A stretch of 64,000 bases of DNA from Cacajao melanocephalus (GCA_963573385.1 CAUYLG010071686.1:1-64000), one strand, 5' to 3'. Positions 35,835 through 48,315 are shown, numbered from the stretch's first letter. A program made the numbers and translations. The notes: generated by a model from the sequence alone, not told the origin.

Positions 35835-36200
35835 TGGTCATGTGGCCTAGTTCTGAACAGTTAGAAGTAGGTCTGTCTGCTGGGTAAAGTCAGGAGGGAC
35901 TGTTGGGAAGCCTTTTGCTTGTCTGATCAAAGGAACAGACAAGTTAACGTCACACCTCCCTCATATTTTGTTGCCACAAGTTTAAACATGAAGATGAGCT
36001 GGAACAGACATCCTGGGGCCTTAAGGGAGCAAGCCAACATATTATAGATAGAGAATGAGGACAGAGAAAAAGAGCCTGGGCCTCTGATGACACCAGGGAG
36101 CTACCACGTGGGTGCTGCTGCCACCCTCCAGCCTTCTAATTTTAAAAGTTTACTAATTTTTTTTATTGATTTAAGTCACTGTTAGTTGAATAACAAATGT
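35835..36200 (+). mobile_element. ERVL/MaLR-like LTR
   Basis: GGTCATGTGGCCTAGTTCTGAAC, GGGAGCAAGCCAACAT, GAGCCTGGGCCTCTGATGACACC and ATTGATTTAAGTCACTGTTAGTTG match an old LTR family in plus orientation. A 3' fragment of the same family lies at 17630-17795. Name uncertain. Confidence 0.6.
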
Positions 36201-36720
36201 GTCTTTAAAAATATTTCAGGAAAAGTTAACTAGAAATTACTCCTAGAAATTTCTCATCATCTTAGATATTTCAGAAAATTGTACTAAATCAAATGATAAT
36301 TGTTTCTAATTCCATTCACTTTCTTAGTAATCTCTTTCTTCACAATATAATATTAAGGAGAAAAAAGTACATTACAGATAAATATTAGCCTATGTTTCAT
36401 TTAAATATTATCATAAATGTCTTAAAGTAAGAACGACGGGTTAATAGTGGTTGTGTCTGGGTAATTGACATTAGCTGTTGGAATTAGGAATGCGTTTTTT
36501 TTTTTTTTTTTTTGCTTTATTTTTCTAACTTTTCTATAGAAAATATAAGTGAAAAAAATTAAAATCACACTGAAAAAAATCTAACTAATTCTATTTTTAA
36601 TGTAAGTTACTTTTCTGACTTATACTATTTCCCTAACATAGTTTTTCCTTTAGCTAAGCCCACTTCTTTTTAGTTTTGTTTCCTATACTGTTTTTTTGCT
36701 CATTAGTTGTGTACTATGCC
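36201..36720. other. Unassigned AT-rich DNA with poly-T
   Basis: No gene is seen. A T run lies at 36496-36513. Confidence 0.45.
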
Positions 36721-36725
36721 TGCCT

Positions 36726-36762
36726 GCCTTTCCTTTCCCTTCCTTCCTCCCTCCTTCCCTTC
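36726..36762 (+). repeat. Polypyrimidine tract, left part
   Basis: CCTT/CCCT-rich tract that resumes at 37138 after the THE1 LTR. Confidence 0.9.
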
Positions 36763-37137
36763 TGATCTGGGTTGGCTGTATCCTCACTCAAGTCTCATCT
36801 TGAATTGTAACTCCCACAATCCCCATGTGTCATGAGAGGAACCTGGTGGGAGCTGATTGAATTATGGGGATAGGTCTTTCCTGCACTGTTCTTGTGATAG
36901 TAAGTGAGTCTCATGAGATCTAATGGTTTTAAAAAGAGTTCCCCTGCCAAGTTCTCTCTCTTTTTGCCTGTTACCATCCGTTTAAGACATGCCTTTACTC
37001 CTCCTTGCCTTCCGCCATGATTGTGAGGCTTCCCCAGCCACATGGAACTAACTGTAAGTCCAATTAAACCTCTTTCTTTTGTAAATTGCCCGATCTTGGG
37101 CGTGTCTTTGTCAGCAGCATGAAAATGGACTAATACT
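36763..37137 (+). mobile_element. THE1 solo LTR inside a polypyrimidine tract
   Basis: TGATCTGGGTTGGCTGTATCC, GTCTCATCTTGAATTGTAAC, GAGATCTAATGGTTTTAAAAAG and AATTAAACCTCTTTCTTTTG to GGACTAATAC is a THE1 LTR. CCTTC flanks it exactly at 36758-36762 and 37138-37142, the 5-bp duplication expected of an LTR element. No internal region, so it is a solo LTR. Confidence 0.93.
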
Positions 37138-37282
37138 CCTTCCTTCCTTCCTCCCTCCCTCCCACCTCCTCTCTCTCTCTCCTGCCACCTCCTCTCTCCT
37201 TTCTTCCCTCCCTCCCTTTCTTCCTTCTTTCCTTTCTTTCTTCCTTCCTTCTCTCTTTCCTTTTTTTTCTTTGTTTCTTTCA
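37138..37282 (+). repeat. Polypyrimidine tract, right part
   Basis: CCTT, CCCT, CT and CTTT repeats over about 145 bp, running into the tail side of the following minus-strand Alu. It explains the lysine- and glutamate-rich open stretch on the minus strand at 36795-37286. Confidence 0.95.
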
Positions 37283-37561
37283 ACAAGTTACTGCTTTATC
37301 ACTGAGTCTGGAGTGCAGTGGTGTGAACACCACTTACCATAGCCTCGACTTCCTGAACTCAAGCCATTCTTCCACCTAAGTCTCTCAAGTAGCTAGGACT
37401 ACATGTGCCCACCATGACACCTGTCTAATTTTTGTATTTTTAGTACAGACAGGGTCTTTCCATGTTGCCCAGGCTAGTCTTGAATTCCTGGGCTCAAGTG
37501 ATCCTCCTGCCTTGGCCTTCCAAAGTACTGGGATTACAGGCATGAGCCACTGCACTTGGCC
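37283..37561 (-). mobile_element. Alu (AluJ-like)
   Basis: A minus-strand Alu. TCTGGAGTGCAGTGGTGTGAAC, CTCGACTTCCTGAACTCAAGCC and CTAGTCTTGAATTCCTGGGC through GAGCCACTGCACTTGGCC are AluJ-type. The polypyrimidine tract beside its tail probably grew in part from it. Confidence 0.93.
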
Positions 37562-37639
37562 TATATACTGTCTCTTTTTTTTTTTTCATTTGAATGCAGT
37601 TTGTAGTATGATGTTGCAAACTTCAAGTTTGTTCTTGAA

Positions 37640-38050
37640 GTTTGAGCCTTATGTTGCTAAGTTTCATCAAACCATTATCTTCATTCATTTAATAAATATT
37701 GTTGGGGCAACCACTATTCTATGCGCTATAGAATTAGGAGGAGTGAACATTGGAAACTTTGTGCTCTTCTCTCTGTCTCCTCTTTCATTTGGGCTGACAT
37801 ACATCTCATTCTGTCACACCCAGTATAAATGCAATTTCCTTCATAAAACCTGACGTTGTCAACTCAATGAACTATTCACCCACTCCTCTACATTTCTATT
37901 ATATTGTTTCTAGCTGTCTTTATTTTCTTATTTCATGGTATTTGATAATATATGTTTATGGGTATATGTTCTTGCCTAAACTGTGAGTTTATTTAGGAGG
38001 GCTACTGTGTCATTTTAATCTTTGCCCAGTGTCCAGCCCTGTGTTGCTCC
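37640..38050 (+). mobile_element. L2-like remnants (weak)
   Basis: CATTCATTTAATAAATATTGTTGGGG and later TGAGTTTATTTAGGAGGGCTACTGTGTC with TTTGCCCAGTGTCCAGCCC resemble L2 3' end phrases. Boundaries are uncertain. Confidence 0.4.
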
Positions 38051-38059
38051 TTTAGGCAG

Positions 38060-38645
38060 CCACATTCATGTCTGCGGTAAAGACCAAAAGCCACATAAAT
38101 TGCATGCTCAGAAATGAGCTTTCTCTGAATAGTGTCTCGAACCTGACCTATATTTTGCCACACCATATCTCAGTTGTCAGTCACTTCTCTCAGATCCCAG
38201 TGCTACTTCGTGCTGTCCTTTATCTTCTCCCTTCTTTCAGGTATACCTCATCCATTGTCTCTTCTAGACTTTCTCAATTGTGCCCCATCCCCAGCTTTAT
38301 TACTTTGACACAGTTTGGCTGGGAGGTTCAGATCCTGGATAGCGATCTGGAGACCGATTATATTTTACACTTAGCAAGCTCTCAATTGTTAGTCTATTCA
38401 ATAAATAGGTGGGTGGGCAAGTGAATGTTCAGAGAAAACAGACATTTAAAAACTTGATGCTTTTTATAGTAAGTTTGGGGTGAAAGGCAATAAAAAACAG
38501 TGCCATTGGCTGTTGGTGGTATTTATTGGAATGTGGGGAGGCACACGATGTAGGCCTGAAAAACGCCACCGTGGCACGTGGCCAGTACCTTACTGGTCAC
38601 CCAGTCCTTCTGCGCCACCCTTCTTGTTGATACAGTAATCCTCTT
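38060..38645. other. Unassigned DNA
   Basis: The stretch at 38180-38410 has an L2-like feel (TTCAATAAATAGGTGGG near its end) but is too diverged to call. No gene. Confidence 0.35.
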
Positions 38646-38652
38646 TAAATAA

Positions 38653-38788
38653 CGGGGAAATAAAAGAAACACAACTCTTTGAACTCAAGTTAGATCAGGA
38701 AATTGAGGCAATTTCTGGAATGTCAAAAGTAAAAATAAGAAAGGAAGAATTAATCCTGCTAGCCCAAAATGAGAAGCTGTCACCATCA
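38653..38788 (+). repeat. Local repeat A, copy 1 (copy 2 at 40221-40362)
   Basis: The core GCAATTTCTGGAATGTCAAA, continuing through AGTAAAAATAAGAAA, is identical in the two copies. The rest, through CTGCTAGC and AAAATGAG to TGTCACCAT, differs by scattered substitutions. Similarity ends just after CACCAT. Family unknown. Confidence 0.88.
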
Positions 38789-38789
38789 A

Positions 38790-39710
38790 AGCTGTAACTC
38801 TCTAAATGAATATAACACCTCTGAAAACTCTCACAACTGTGCCAAGTATTTACATGTTCTCTCTGAATGTGGCATCTACAGCAAGTGGTTTTGGTCGTGA
38901 AGCACACCATCTGTGTGATTACCCACCCCTTGCTAGAGTACTCTGAACTCAGCAGTTGTACAACAGATGCATTTAAATATACAGTATTCCTCCTCTCATA
39001 GTTCAGAATGGGTGTTAGAAACTGAGGGAAAACAACCAGCTTCCTTGAAAACTCAGACTCCATCTGACATTTTTCCAGACACCTTTTGTAACCGTGCTCC
39101 ATGCTATCCTGAAAGATAACAACATTATGGTAGTAGATTTACAGATAGTTAAACAGGTCGGCCTGACCCAGAACATCAGCAGCTGCTGTCATCATCATGA
39201 ATGAGTCAGTTAATCCAGAAGGTGAAACCAGATAACTGTTTGGTTTTCATTCAAATGAAGATCTGTGTAGTCATGGGAAAAAACAAGGGTACAGGAGTCA
39301 GATTATAAGCAATCCAGATAGATGAGAAAAATGGTTTTACTATAATTCATTTCTATGATGTATTAGTAGATGTGTCTTTGAAAAGACAACACTAGACTAG
39401 ACGGTTTTTGAGGAATTTATACAATTAAGAATGAAGGATTGAATTCCAACCCCCTCTTTTATGTTTGTTTAAATACTCCACATGCATTCACCAAGGTGTG
39501 GTGTTTTATTTAGGGATTAAATTGTCCTAAATGCAGGACTGAGATCTAAAGTTGCATTCATCAGAATGTGTACCTTAGTAAGGGCTGTTGAGCCCTTCTG
39601 AATCATGACCTCTCTTGACTCCAATTGATTCAGTAACATCATGTTCTTTCAGTTGGTCATATGCCATGCTGAATGAGGGATGGACATTGTTACATAAATA
39701 GCACAGGTTT

Positions 39711-39745
<35 letters not shown>

Positions 39746-40215
39746 TTCATTTTTTTCCTGTTGGGCCTTCTCCTGTTTTCCCCATGGTAGTAAAGGTTTA
39801 TGGAAGGCAGGGATAGGGTCAACATTGAAAAACAGCACACTCCAGGAATGGATCCCCAGAATTTAAAAGAAGGTATGAATAAAAGATGTATTATGCACAT
39901 TTATGCAATAAAAGCCTGAACAGTAAATGTAACATGCCCAGAAAATAAATTGTTATTAACATTTTCCTGAAAATTCTGGGTAAGGCTTGCATTGTGGTCA
40001 TCATCATGAAGCACATTAATAACCTTGAGAAGTCATTGGGAACACTGTTCACAGGTGGCTTGATGGTTGAGGAAGCATGGTAAGTGATGTTGTAACCATA
40101 ATTACATAAATAACAAATTTAGGAAACTGCACAGGCAGGAAGAATTAAATTGTATCAATACAGACTCCAAAGAGCCTTGGTATTATGAGTCATAACAGCG
40201 TTGCTACTTTCTTCT
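38790..40215. other. Unassigned DNA between repeat A copies
   Basis: No gene is seen. The 135-codon minus open stretch 38695-39102 partly overlaps repeat A and has no recognised domain. A (GT)n run lies at 39711-39741. Confidence 0.4.
39711..39741 (+). repeat. (GT)n microsatellite
   Basis: An uninterrupted GT run, ending at TTTGTTC. Confidence 0.97.
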
Positions 40216-40220
40216 CTCAG

Positions 40221-40865
40221 CGGAAAAAATAAGAAAAACATGAGTATTTTTGAACTCTAATTAGGTCAGAAACTGGCAGCAATTTCTGGAATGTCAAAAG
40301 TAAAAATAAGAAATGGGGAATTAATTCTGCTAGCACAAAATGAGGAGTTGTCACCATTCAAAGAGCATGACAAGATGCTTTCCAGATCTGAACTGGAAGA
40401 GATGGTGCCAGGACACTACGAAGAATCTTCACCTGCCCCAAATGAATGATAAACAAATACGTAAGTCCCTCTCCTTTGCCCATTGTTTTAAATCTCCATC
40501 AATATGTTACTCTACCTCACGTGGGACTACAGATTCTTAATGCATTTTTGATCAAAATAGTTGTATAGACAGGGACTCTACACAAAAAGATTTGCCGCCC
40601 AGGACTTCATACACCCCAGAGGTGGCCCTGGTCTGAAAAGCCAGATTAGGGACTTTGAACTGTTTGTTAATTAATAAGTAAACACTGAAAGAATATTTAG
40701 ATAATGTAACACAATCAAATTTTATCTCAGAATTGTCCTCCGCAGAGAGGCTGTGTAAGATGAGTTAGTGGGTGTGAAAGAAGTGATCACAGGCATAAGA
40801 ATGGGCAGGAGACTAACGCAACTGTCCTCACGAGGCTGACTGACAGACAAGTGAAGGAATTGAGC
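40221..40865 (+). mobile_element. Candidate old interspersed element containing repeats A (copy 2) and B (copy 1)
   Basis: Repeat A copy 2 (40221-40362) and repeat B copy 1 (40751-40865) sit about 390 bp apart. The intervening sequence (GACAAGATGCTTTCCAGATC, CAAATGAATGATAAACAAATA, GTGGGACTACAGATTCTTAATGC) reads like one continuous old repeat, possibly ERVL-related. I cannot name it. Seeing each end a second time nearby (38653 and 41984) supports a repeat rather than unique DNA. Confidence 0.5.
40751..40865 (+). repeat. Local repeat B, copy 1 (copy 2 at 41984-42096)
   Basis: Begins CTGTGTAAGATGAGTTAGTG and contains AGTGATCACAGGCAT, AGAATGGG, CTGTCCT and a final GAAATTGAG-type end. Most differences from copy 2 are transitions. 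Confidence 0.88.
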
Positions 40866-40869
40866 GTCC

Positions 40870-41472
40870 AAACCTGGCAGGAAAAGAGAACACTCATGTC
40901 TTTAACAGAATTCATGATGTCTGAAAAAGAAAGGTGGTTTTCTGAGGGGAAAGAAAATACATTTGGAATTTTATATTTTAGAACATTGGTTATTTCATTT
41001 GAATGCTGAGAATAATGACAATGGTGGAATGTCTGACAAAATTTTGGTTACACTGAAATCCAAAGGTCTTCTGCTGTAATTTCTCAGAAACTACAATTAA
41101 ACCTTGGAGTCATTAGAAAGTGTATTTAGACATTCAGCAGACCTGCCTTTATCTAAGCATTTTCAAATTAGTTAAATTAGTTCCTAAAACAAGTAGGAGA
41201 GAAATGGTTTGGTTTTCTCTGTTTAGAGCTGCCTTCATCCTTTTCTATAAATAGTACAAATTTGAGATCTAACAGAAGACTCTTGGTAAAAAAGTCACCA
41301 TCAGATTTGACTTGTTTCTGCTGAGGAAAATACAATTTGAAACGGATCACCAAATGATTATTTAGTAACACTTCCTTACTTCCATACTGCCCCAGAATGG
41401 AAACAGGCCCAATGTATATTAACACATGGGTAAAGGAGCATTGCTAAGAGTGGAAGAAAGGTGTTTTGAGGG

Positions 41473-41514
<42 letters not shown>

Positions 41515-41980
41515 TTAGCACAAGGTCTCAGGCCCTCACCAGATGGAAAGTACCCAGAGTGGCAGGCAGTCCAATATCATGCAAGTACATGAGAGATAGA
41601 AATAATTATCAGTGGTTATGAAAATTTGACTAATACTTATGTTATTGTAATAAAGGTCCCAAACAGTCTTGGTGACTAAGATTTTCATAATATGTTTGTT
41701 GTTTTTACCATGTTGCGAGTTTTCATACATCATGATTACTTTGGCAAAATTTAAAGTGCTGCATATTGATTAATGTGGCTCACAGGAATGGCAATAAAAC
41801 GAGTCTACCTACAATCAAAGAATCATACTGGGGTATTTTGGACTTAAAAACATTTAGTAATAGGCTAATATTGTAATAAAATTAAAATTTAAAATTAATT
41901 TTTTGAAGAATTTGTAATAACAATGATAAGTTGTTTTTTTAAAGGTTATAAAAAGTTTCTCCCCAGCATTTTCCTTATTA
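40870..41980. other. Unassigned AT-rich DNA between repeat B copies
   Basis: No gene is seen. A (GT)n run lies at 41475-41513. Confidence 0.45.
41475..41513 (+). repeat. (GT)n microsatellite
   Basis: Long GT run following GGGGTTT. Confidence 0.97.
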
Positions 41981-41983
41981 AAT

Positions 41984-42096
41984 TGTGTAAATGAGTTAAT
42001 AGGTGTGAAAGGAGTGATCACAGGCATGAGAATGGGTGGGAGACAAATGCAGCTGTCCTTATGGCGGCTGACCATCAGACAGGTGAAGAAATTGAG
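41984..42096 (+). repeat. Local repeat B, copy 2
   Basis: Begins TGTGTAAATGAGTTAATAGG and ends ACAGGTGAAGAAATTGAG. Similarity to copy 1 stops on both sides. Confidence 0.88.
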
Positions 42097-42099
42097 TAT

Positions 42100-42835
42100 A
42101 TGCTTAATAAAAGTAATGTTTTGATGATGAAAAAATTAAACCACAGAGTTTAAGAAAATTTGATAAATTTAATTAGGCCAAAGGCAGAAAAAATAAGAAC
42201 TAGAAATTCCCCCATTCTGTTCACTTTTGTTCTCAATTTAAAATTTCATCTTTAGAAGGTGATCTTTATCAGATATAAAATCCAAATCATTTAGGTCTAA
42301 ATGTTGGGAACCTTGAAAAGGTTTAGTCATCCTACTGTTTAAGTTCTGCAATGACTAAGAACGTATCTTTTGATTGTGTTCATCTTCCTTGTTCCTACTT
42401 TACGCAGAGGGAAACATTCTTTGAGTCCTTTGAGTTAATTTAGGATAAGAATAAACAAATAATTTAAAACTTAACTTGTTATACTAATGATTGGCAGTTA
42501 ACTATGTTGTATAATGAGAAGATGTGTTGGCTGGATAACAGAAGTTATTCTAGAGCAGTTCTTCCATTATCTAGTTAGCTGTTTAGTTAGGCTTTATTCC
42601 CTCTCTCCTTCCCACCCATCTCCTTCCCTCTCCCTTCCTTCCTTTCCTTCTGTTCTTTAAGAACCCCACTGTTCTCATCTGAGGAAATATTGAGGTTAAT
42701 AAGGGCTACCACATAACTAACTGAACCTCCACTTAGAGAGCTGTTGGGACAATTATATAAGACATGTAAATAACTTTACCCCTTTCTTCCTGTCTCAGTA
42801 AATAGTACCAAAATCCTTCCAGGTCGTCATTAAAA
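42100..42835. other. Unassigned DNA
   Basis: No gene is seen. A pyrimidine-rich patch lies at 42598-42657. Confidence 0.4.
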
Positions 42836-42974
42836 CCTTTGGAATCATCCTGTTTTTTTTCTTCTTCCTGAAACCTATGCAACTGCAAGTCCCTTAAGAT
42901 ACCATATTTACTCTCTCCTTTTCCACTGCTACCATTCTGTTACAGGCCATTCGGAAAACTATAATCACCTCTAA

Positions 42975-43340
<366 letters not shown>

Positions 43341-43445
43341 CCAAAATGGTCTTTTAAAAATAAAAATTGAATTATGTAATTTCCATGTTGAAAAGTCTCC
43401 AGCCACTTCCCATAACACTCAGAATAAAATGCAGATTACCTGCCA

Positions 43446-43964
43446 TGGCCTCTGAGGCAGGTTCAAGATGGCCACAGATTATTTGACATTCCCATAGAAA
43501 AGAAGTGTCTGACTTTCTTCCCTTTGAATCTGGGCTGGCCTTAATGTCTTGTATGATTATCCAAAAAGAGCCAAATGGCAGAAGTGATGTTCCTAGACTT
43601 CCAGGAGAAGTCATAAGAAGGCTTGGAGCTTGAGTCAAGGCCTGCTCTGGGGAAAACCAGTCATCACATAAGAAGTCTAACTACCATGAGACAGCCATGA
43701 TGCCAGCTTGTGAGAAGAGCACACATGTGGAGAGTCCCTAGAATGGGAGATGCCATATGAAGAAAGAGAGAGCACCAAGAGTACAGACACTGAATGAAAT
43801 CACCTAGTTTTGCAGCTTCAGCTGCCCCAGTAATACAACCTGCATCAGAGATACGTGTCCAGAAGAACTTTCCCATATTTCTGAGCTCCAAATTGTGAGC
43901 AAAATCAGATGTTTGTTTTAAGCCACTAAGTTTGGAGATAGTTACGTCATAGAAATATACAGCC
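43446..43964 (+). mobile_element. MLT1-type MaLR LTR inserted in L2
   Basis: CCCTTTGAATCTGGGCTGGCC, GGCAGAAGTGATG, GCCTGCTCTGGGGAAAACCAG and CATAAGAAGTCTAACTACC, with the end TTGTTTTAAGCCACTAAGTTTGG, match MLT1-class LTRs in plus orientation. Confidence 0.8.
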
Positions 43965-44444
43965 CCATAGCCTCTCATGCCGTAAAAGTGTTTTTTTTCC
44001 CCTATCTTGGAGTTCATCCCCTTCCATATTCCCTTTTGCTTGCTGCCTCCGAGCTGCTGTGGCTTCTCTGAACATGCCAAGCTTGTTCCTGTGCCAGCAC
44101 CTTGACACGTGTCACAATCTCTACCCGAATCCTGAACCCAGACATCTTTATATATGTCTCCTTGTCATGGAGCTGAAGTGTTACAGTATCAGTGGGACTT
44201 TCTGATCACACCATCTGAATTAGTCTCACCATCCCCGTGTCATTCAACTTCTCATTGTACTTTCTTTTTCATAGCACGTATCCTTCCCTGAAATGATTTT
44301 ATTTATTTATTTATTACTTACCAACTTTTTTGTTGAATGTAATGCAAAGTTTTTGAGACCAGGGTCTTATCTGTGTTTTTCACAAATGCTGTTTTATTGC
44401 TATTTATATTCAGTGCTATTTATATTGAATATTTTTAAATGCAT

Positions 44445-45770
44445 GCATGTGAAAGTGCTTCAAACCTAGGGAGTTTTATTATTATTGCACCACAAGAAAC
44501 TTATTACAAGAAACCATTGAGAGCTAGAGAAATATACACTAGAATCTGCTCAAACATGTACCAATAAGAGATACCAACAAGAGATACCAATAAGATACAG
44601 AGAATTAGAATTATCCAGCAGTATCAAACTTTAAGTCCACTTCAGTCAACCATAACTCTGCATTTCCATGTGAATATCTCCTTTAGGAAACTGACAGTTT
44701 GGTTTTACTATTTTTCTCTTCTTGCTTGGCACGTGGCTCAATCTTTATTTTTTTTCTTTTAACATCTGTCTTTAAATAGCAAAATTAAAAGTAAGGTGTT
44801 TTGGGATTTAGCCATCCAAAAAGTCATGGAACGAAGAGTCTGTGAGAATGTCAAGTGTGTTAATCATTTAATGAGGAGTCACCAGCCCCTTTCAAAGAAG
44901 GAAGAAAAAACTCACAGTCCAATTTATGTGAATTTTTGTTTTGCTTAACATGTTAACACCCAGTGACCACTTAGGGAGAAGTTTATCACTAATCAATGGT
45001 ATTTAGGCTACTCAAGAGGAGAGATAACAGAGAGAAAACAGAGAGAGCCTAAGGTATTTGTAGAAAGAGCATCTCTACAATGAGTTAAGAGACAAAAAAT
45101 TTTATTTGATTCTGTTTCAATAAACTTATTGGTGTGATAAACTGTGTAATTGTCAGCATGTACCAGGAGAGCAAGTTTAATATATATATTACAGTAGTAC
45201 ACATTTTAATATAGTCAGCCAGAGAAACTTACTGACTAGTAAGAAATTGAAATGTTAAAATGAAAATCCAGGCGTTGAGATTCCTAGAATCTCTGAAACC
45301 ATCTTGCATCTCTCTCTCCATCTGCCTGTCAACGTGACTTTCTGAAATAACTAATCTCAAAGGAAGATTTTAGAAAAAAAAATTATGTGGATGTGTTTTT
45401 TTTTCCCCCTAATAAATGCCAATCTTAGGCAGTGTTTTTTTCAGGAGTCTCTGTTCAAGCTTTAAAAGCCAAAAGAAAGACGAAAATGAATACACCAAAA
45501 TGTAATTTAAAATGCAAATGCAGATTCTGCAGAAAAGCAGCAAAAGCTAATTGTAGTTTTTCTTCATGCTTGGCTCTGTAGAGAAAATGTGTTGATGTTA
45601 CCTTCCTACTGCTGGGAATACCCAGACTATTGCCACACTCTGACCTCTCAGATAAAATACATTTGATCTTAAAAAAACCCAAACCCCAGTAACAGAAATC
45701 AGTAGGTACTTAATCCTATACAGGAGTAGGTGGAGAGGCAACCATGTATGACAGTGTGGTTGTTAACTCA
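44445..45770. other. Unassigned AT-rich DNA
   Basis: No gene is seen. A small 15-bp tandem repeat (AGAGATACCAA) lies at 44565-44595. Confidence 0.45.
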
Positions 45771-45772
45771 TG

Positions 45773-45843
45773 AGGAATAGAATAGAATAGAATAGAATAG
45801 AATAGAATAGAATAGAATAGAATAGAATAGAATAGAATAGAAT
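45773..45843 (+). repeat. (AATAG)n pentanucleotide microsatellite
   Basis: About 14 uninterrupted copies of AATAG, then AATCAAATGG. Clean copies suggest recent expansion. Confidence 0.97.
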
Positions 45844-45849
45844 CAAATG

Positions 45850-48105
45850 GAATCAGTTTCCTGTTATAAAGAAAGGGCAACTAATCTATATACTCAAAGG
45901 ACTCACGTAATATAGATTTAAAAAAATAATCAAGCCCTGAATCAGGACACAATTTGTTTTTAAATGATCAAGGCTTCACAAATACTTTAGATTAAAGTTG
46001 GAGTCAATTCTAAAATGTGCAATTATAGCTGATTCTTCTTTTTTGTTTATTCCTGTCCTACCTGGACATTATGTACTACATTTTATGGTGAGCTTGGATA
46101 AATATATACTTGCAGCGCAAACTTGTTCACTCTTTTAAAATCTTAGAACTAGTAAAAAAAAAAAAAGCACAAAGCATTTGAAAATTTCAACTTTTACTTT
46201 GCCTTTCTTTTTTTCCTGGAATGGATGGATGCTATAATAAATACAAGCAACATTTTTATCACAAATGTAAGTGGTCTTGCATATATGCATAAGAGAGCCT
46301 ACTCAAAGGTATTAGAGTCCTGGAGAAAGAACTGATTTACCAAATAAAAGAACTGATTTACCAAATAAAATAACTGCTTGGAAAGGTTTGGGTCAAAAAA
46401 TTATACTTTAGAATTATTTTTAATAGCTTTGGGACTGAAGTAGGATCCATTTCTCCATTATATATATTAATTAGGGCCACAGAAACTGTGGACAAAAGAG
46501 ATTCTTTTCTAATTCTCATTCTTTATCAAAACTTTGACCTCAATTAATAGAGTTCTACTGGTTCTTCATGCCATTTCCTGCCCTCTAGTGGGGGCAATAC
46601 TGCATTAGAAAATGGTCAGATGAAAATGAGAAGGAGCCTGTAAGAGGAAAGGTGTGGATAATTATTAACCACACCAGGACATAATGTGGTCTCAGATGTC
46701 TCCACATATGCCAAGATTGAGAGGCTGTTGGGATCCTCAGGGAAGGCACAGAGATTTTCTTGTATAGCCTAAGACAGCACAAGGGCTTGGGACTCTCAGC
46801 TACTGTATTATGTTGCTTTGGATCTATTTCTTCATCTTCCAAGACTTATCATCTGTGTCTCATCCTGCCTGAGAGCGATGGCTCCTTTTAGCAACACATA
46901 CGTGTACACTTTAAGAGGAAAGGGAGACTCCCTTGTTAAACTCTATCAATTACTGTGTTCAAGGAATCACATCCACTTGTTTGCATGTATGATGTGGTGT
47001 GTTTAAAGATTTGGGAAGCACATGAACAAGAGGAAAAGGAGTTGAAGTTCGCTTCTGAACTTTGTGGGAAACAGTTTAACCACATGAAGAACAAGATTTA
47101 AAGCAAGTTTATAGGTATCAGTCGTACATATACCCGTCTTCACATTTTGTCAAATACATACAACTATATTAGAGTTCTTCGTGCATAACTACTTTATTTT
47201 CTCTGAGATTTCTTGCCTTTGATTCCAAATTTTTTAACCCATTTTTTTTTCTTTTGAGGAGGGGGAGGAAGTGAACTCTGATGTTTCCTTCTCAGAAGCC
47301 TCATGACTGAGTTCATTGGTGTGAAAATAAAACCCTTTTGTAATAACACTTAGAAATACATTGTTTTCTTCTGGTAATAATTTTTGCATGAATATTTTAC
47401 TACGTTTTATAAAATTAAGACTAGGGCTGTCCTTAACTTCCTCTGATGCACAGAATGGGAATACATTCTAAGCACATTTGTTTAATTATTTATTTATGAT
47501 GTGTTATCAATGTGATCCATATGACATCAAATTGAAAAAAGAAAATCAGGGGAGGTAAGAGAAGTTCTAATGCAGAAGGATGACAGAAGGTTCAACAGAA
47601 GTATGAAAACGCTCATGGAAATCCAGCTTTAGTCCTCCGTTTAATCTTTGGTTGTCAGTGTTGCTTCACAGGGACAGTTCCCACCTTTCTCAATTGCGCG
47701 AACGTTCCCTTCCTACCCAAACCAAAGGCTTATTTCCTACTTTTCTCAAACAGCCAGTTATTATTTCTAACGTAAACCTGGTGGTTTGAATAAAAACAAG
47801 GATACCTTATTTTAAAGTCTACAGTTGTTGGCTACTAAATAACCAATATCCTTTCCTGTATCACTGACTCAGGACAAACTATCCAAAATAAGTAATGAAT
47901 CTAAGATATTATTTGATTTAGCCTCTACATGATTGTCGAATGTGTTTCAGTATCCATGTTTCTCTGAACTCTTCCTTCTTTAAGACCCTCACATTAAAGT
48001 AATTTATGAGAATCTTTCCCTTATGCACCTCCATAGAATGATTTTAATAATTGTATTAACACACTATTTTCCTTAATGATTGCAAACACTATAGTATTAC
48101 AGTTC
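45850..48105. other. Unassigned AT-rich DNA
   Basis: No gene or nameable repeat is seen. A run of A at 46155-46166 and a 21-bp tandem repeat (AGAACTGATTTACCAAATAAA) at about 46328-46370. Confidence 0.45.
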
Positions 48106-48109
48106 ATTA

Positions 48110-48315
48110 GGCAGTATGGTAAATACTAATTATTAACCCATTTATACTGTAATAACCCTGGAGTGTAAGTACTATGACTGTCTACACTTTACAAATTAGG
48201 AAACTGAGGCACAGAGCAGTTGATTAGCTAAACAAAGACAACACAGCCAGTAAGCTTGGAACTGCAATTCAAAAGCTACCAGTGTGGGTCCAGAATTAAC
48301 GTTATTAACCGCATT
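48110..48315 (-). mobile_element. MIR SINE
   Basis: ATTAGGAAACTGAGGCACAGAGCAG, GACAACACAGCCAGTAAGC and the preceding GGAGTGTAAGTACTATGAC phrase are the complement of a MIR. Confidence 0.88.

Noticed and set aside
36795..37286. 163-codon minus-strand frame rich in Lys, Glu and Gly
   Set aside because: It is the complement of the polypyrimidine tract and the THE1 LTR; low-complexity codons explain its length.
43664..44080. 138-codon minus-strand frame
   Set aside because: Runs antisense across an MLT1-type LTR and an L2 piece; no domain.
45773..45843. Regular repeats considered as a CRISPR-like array
   Set aside because: Units are 5 bp with no spacers; it is a microsatellite in eukaryotic DNA.
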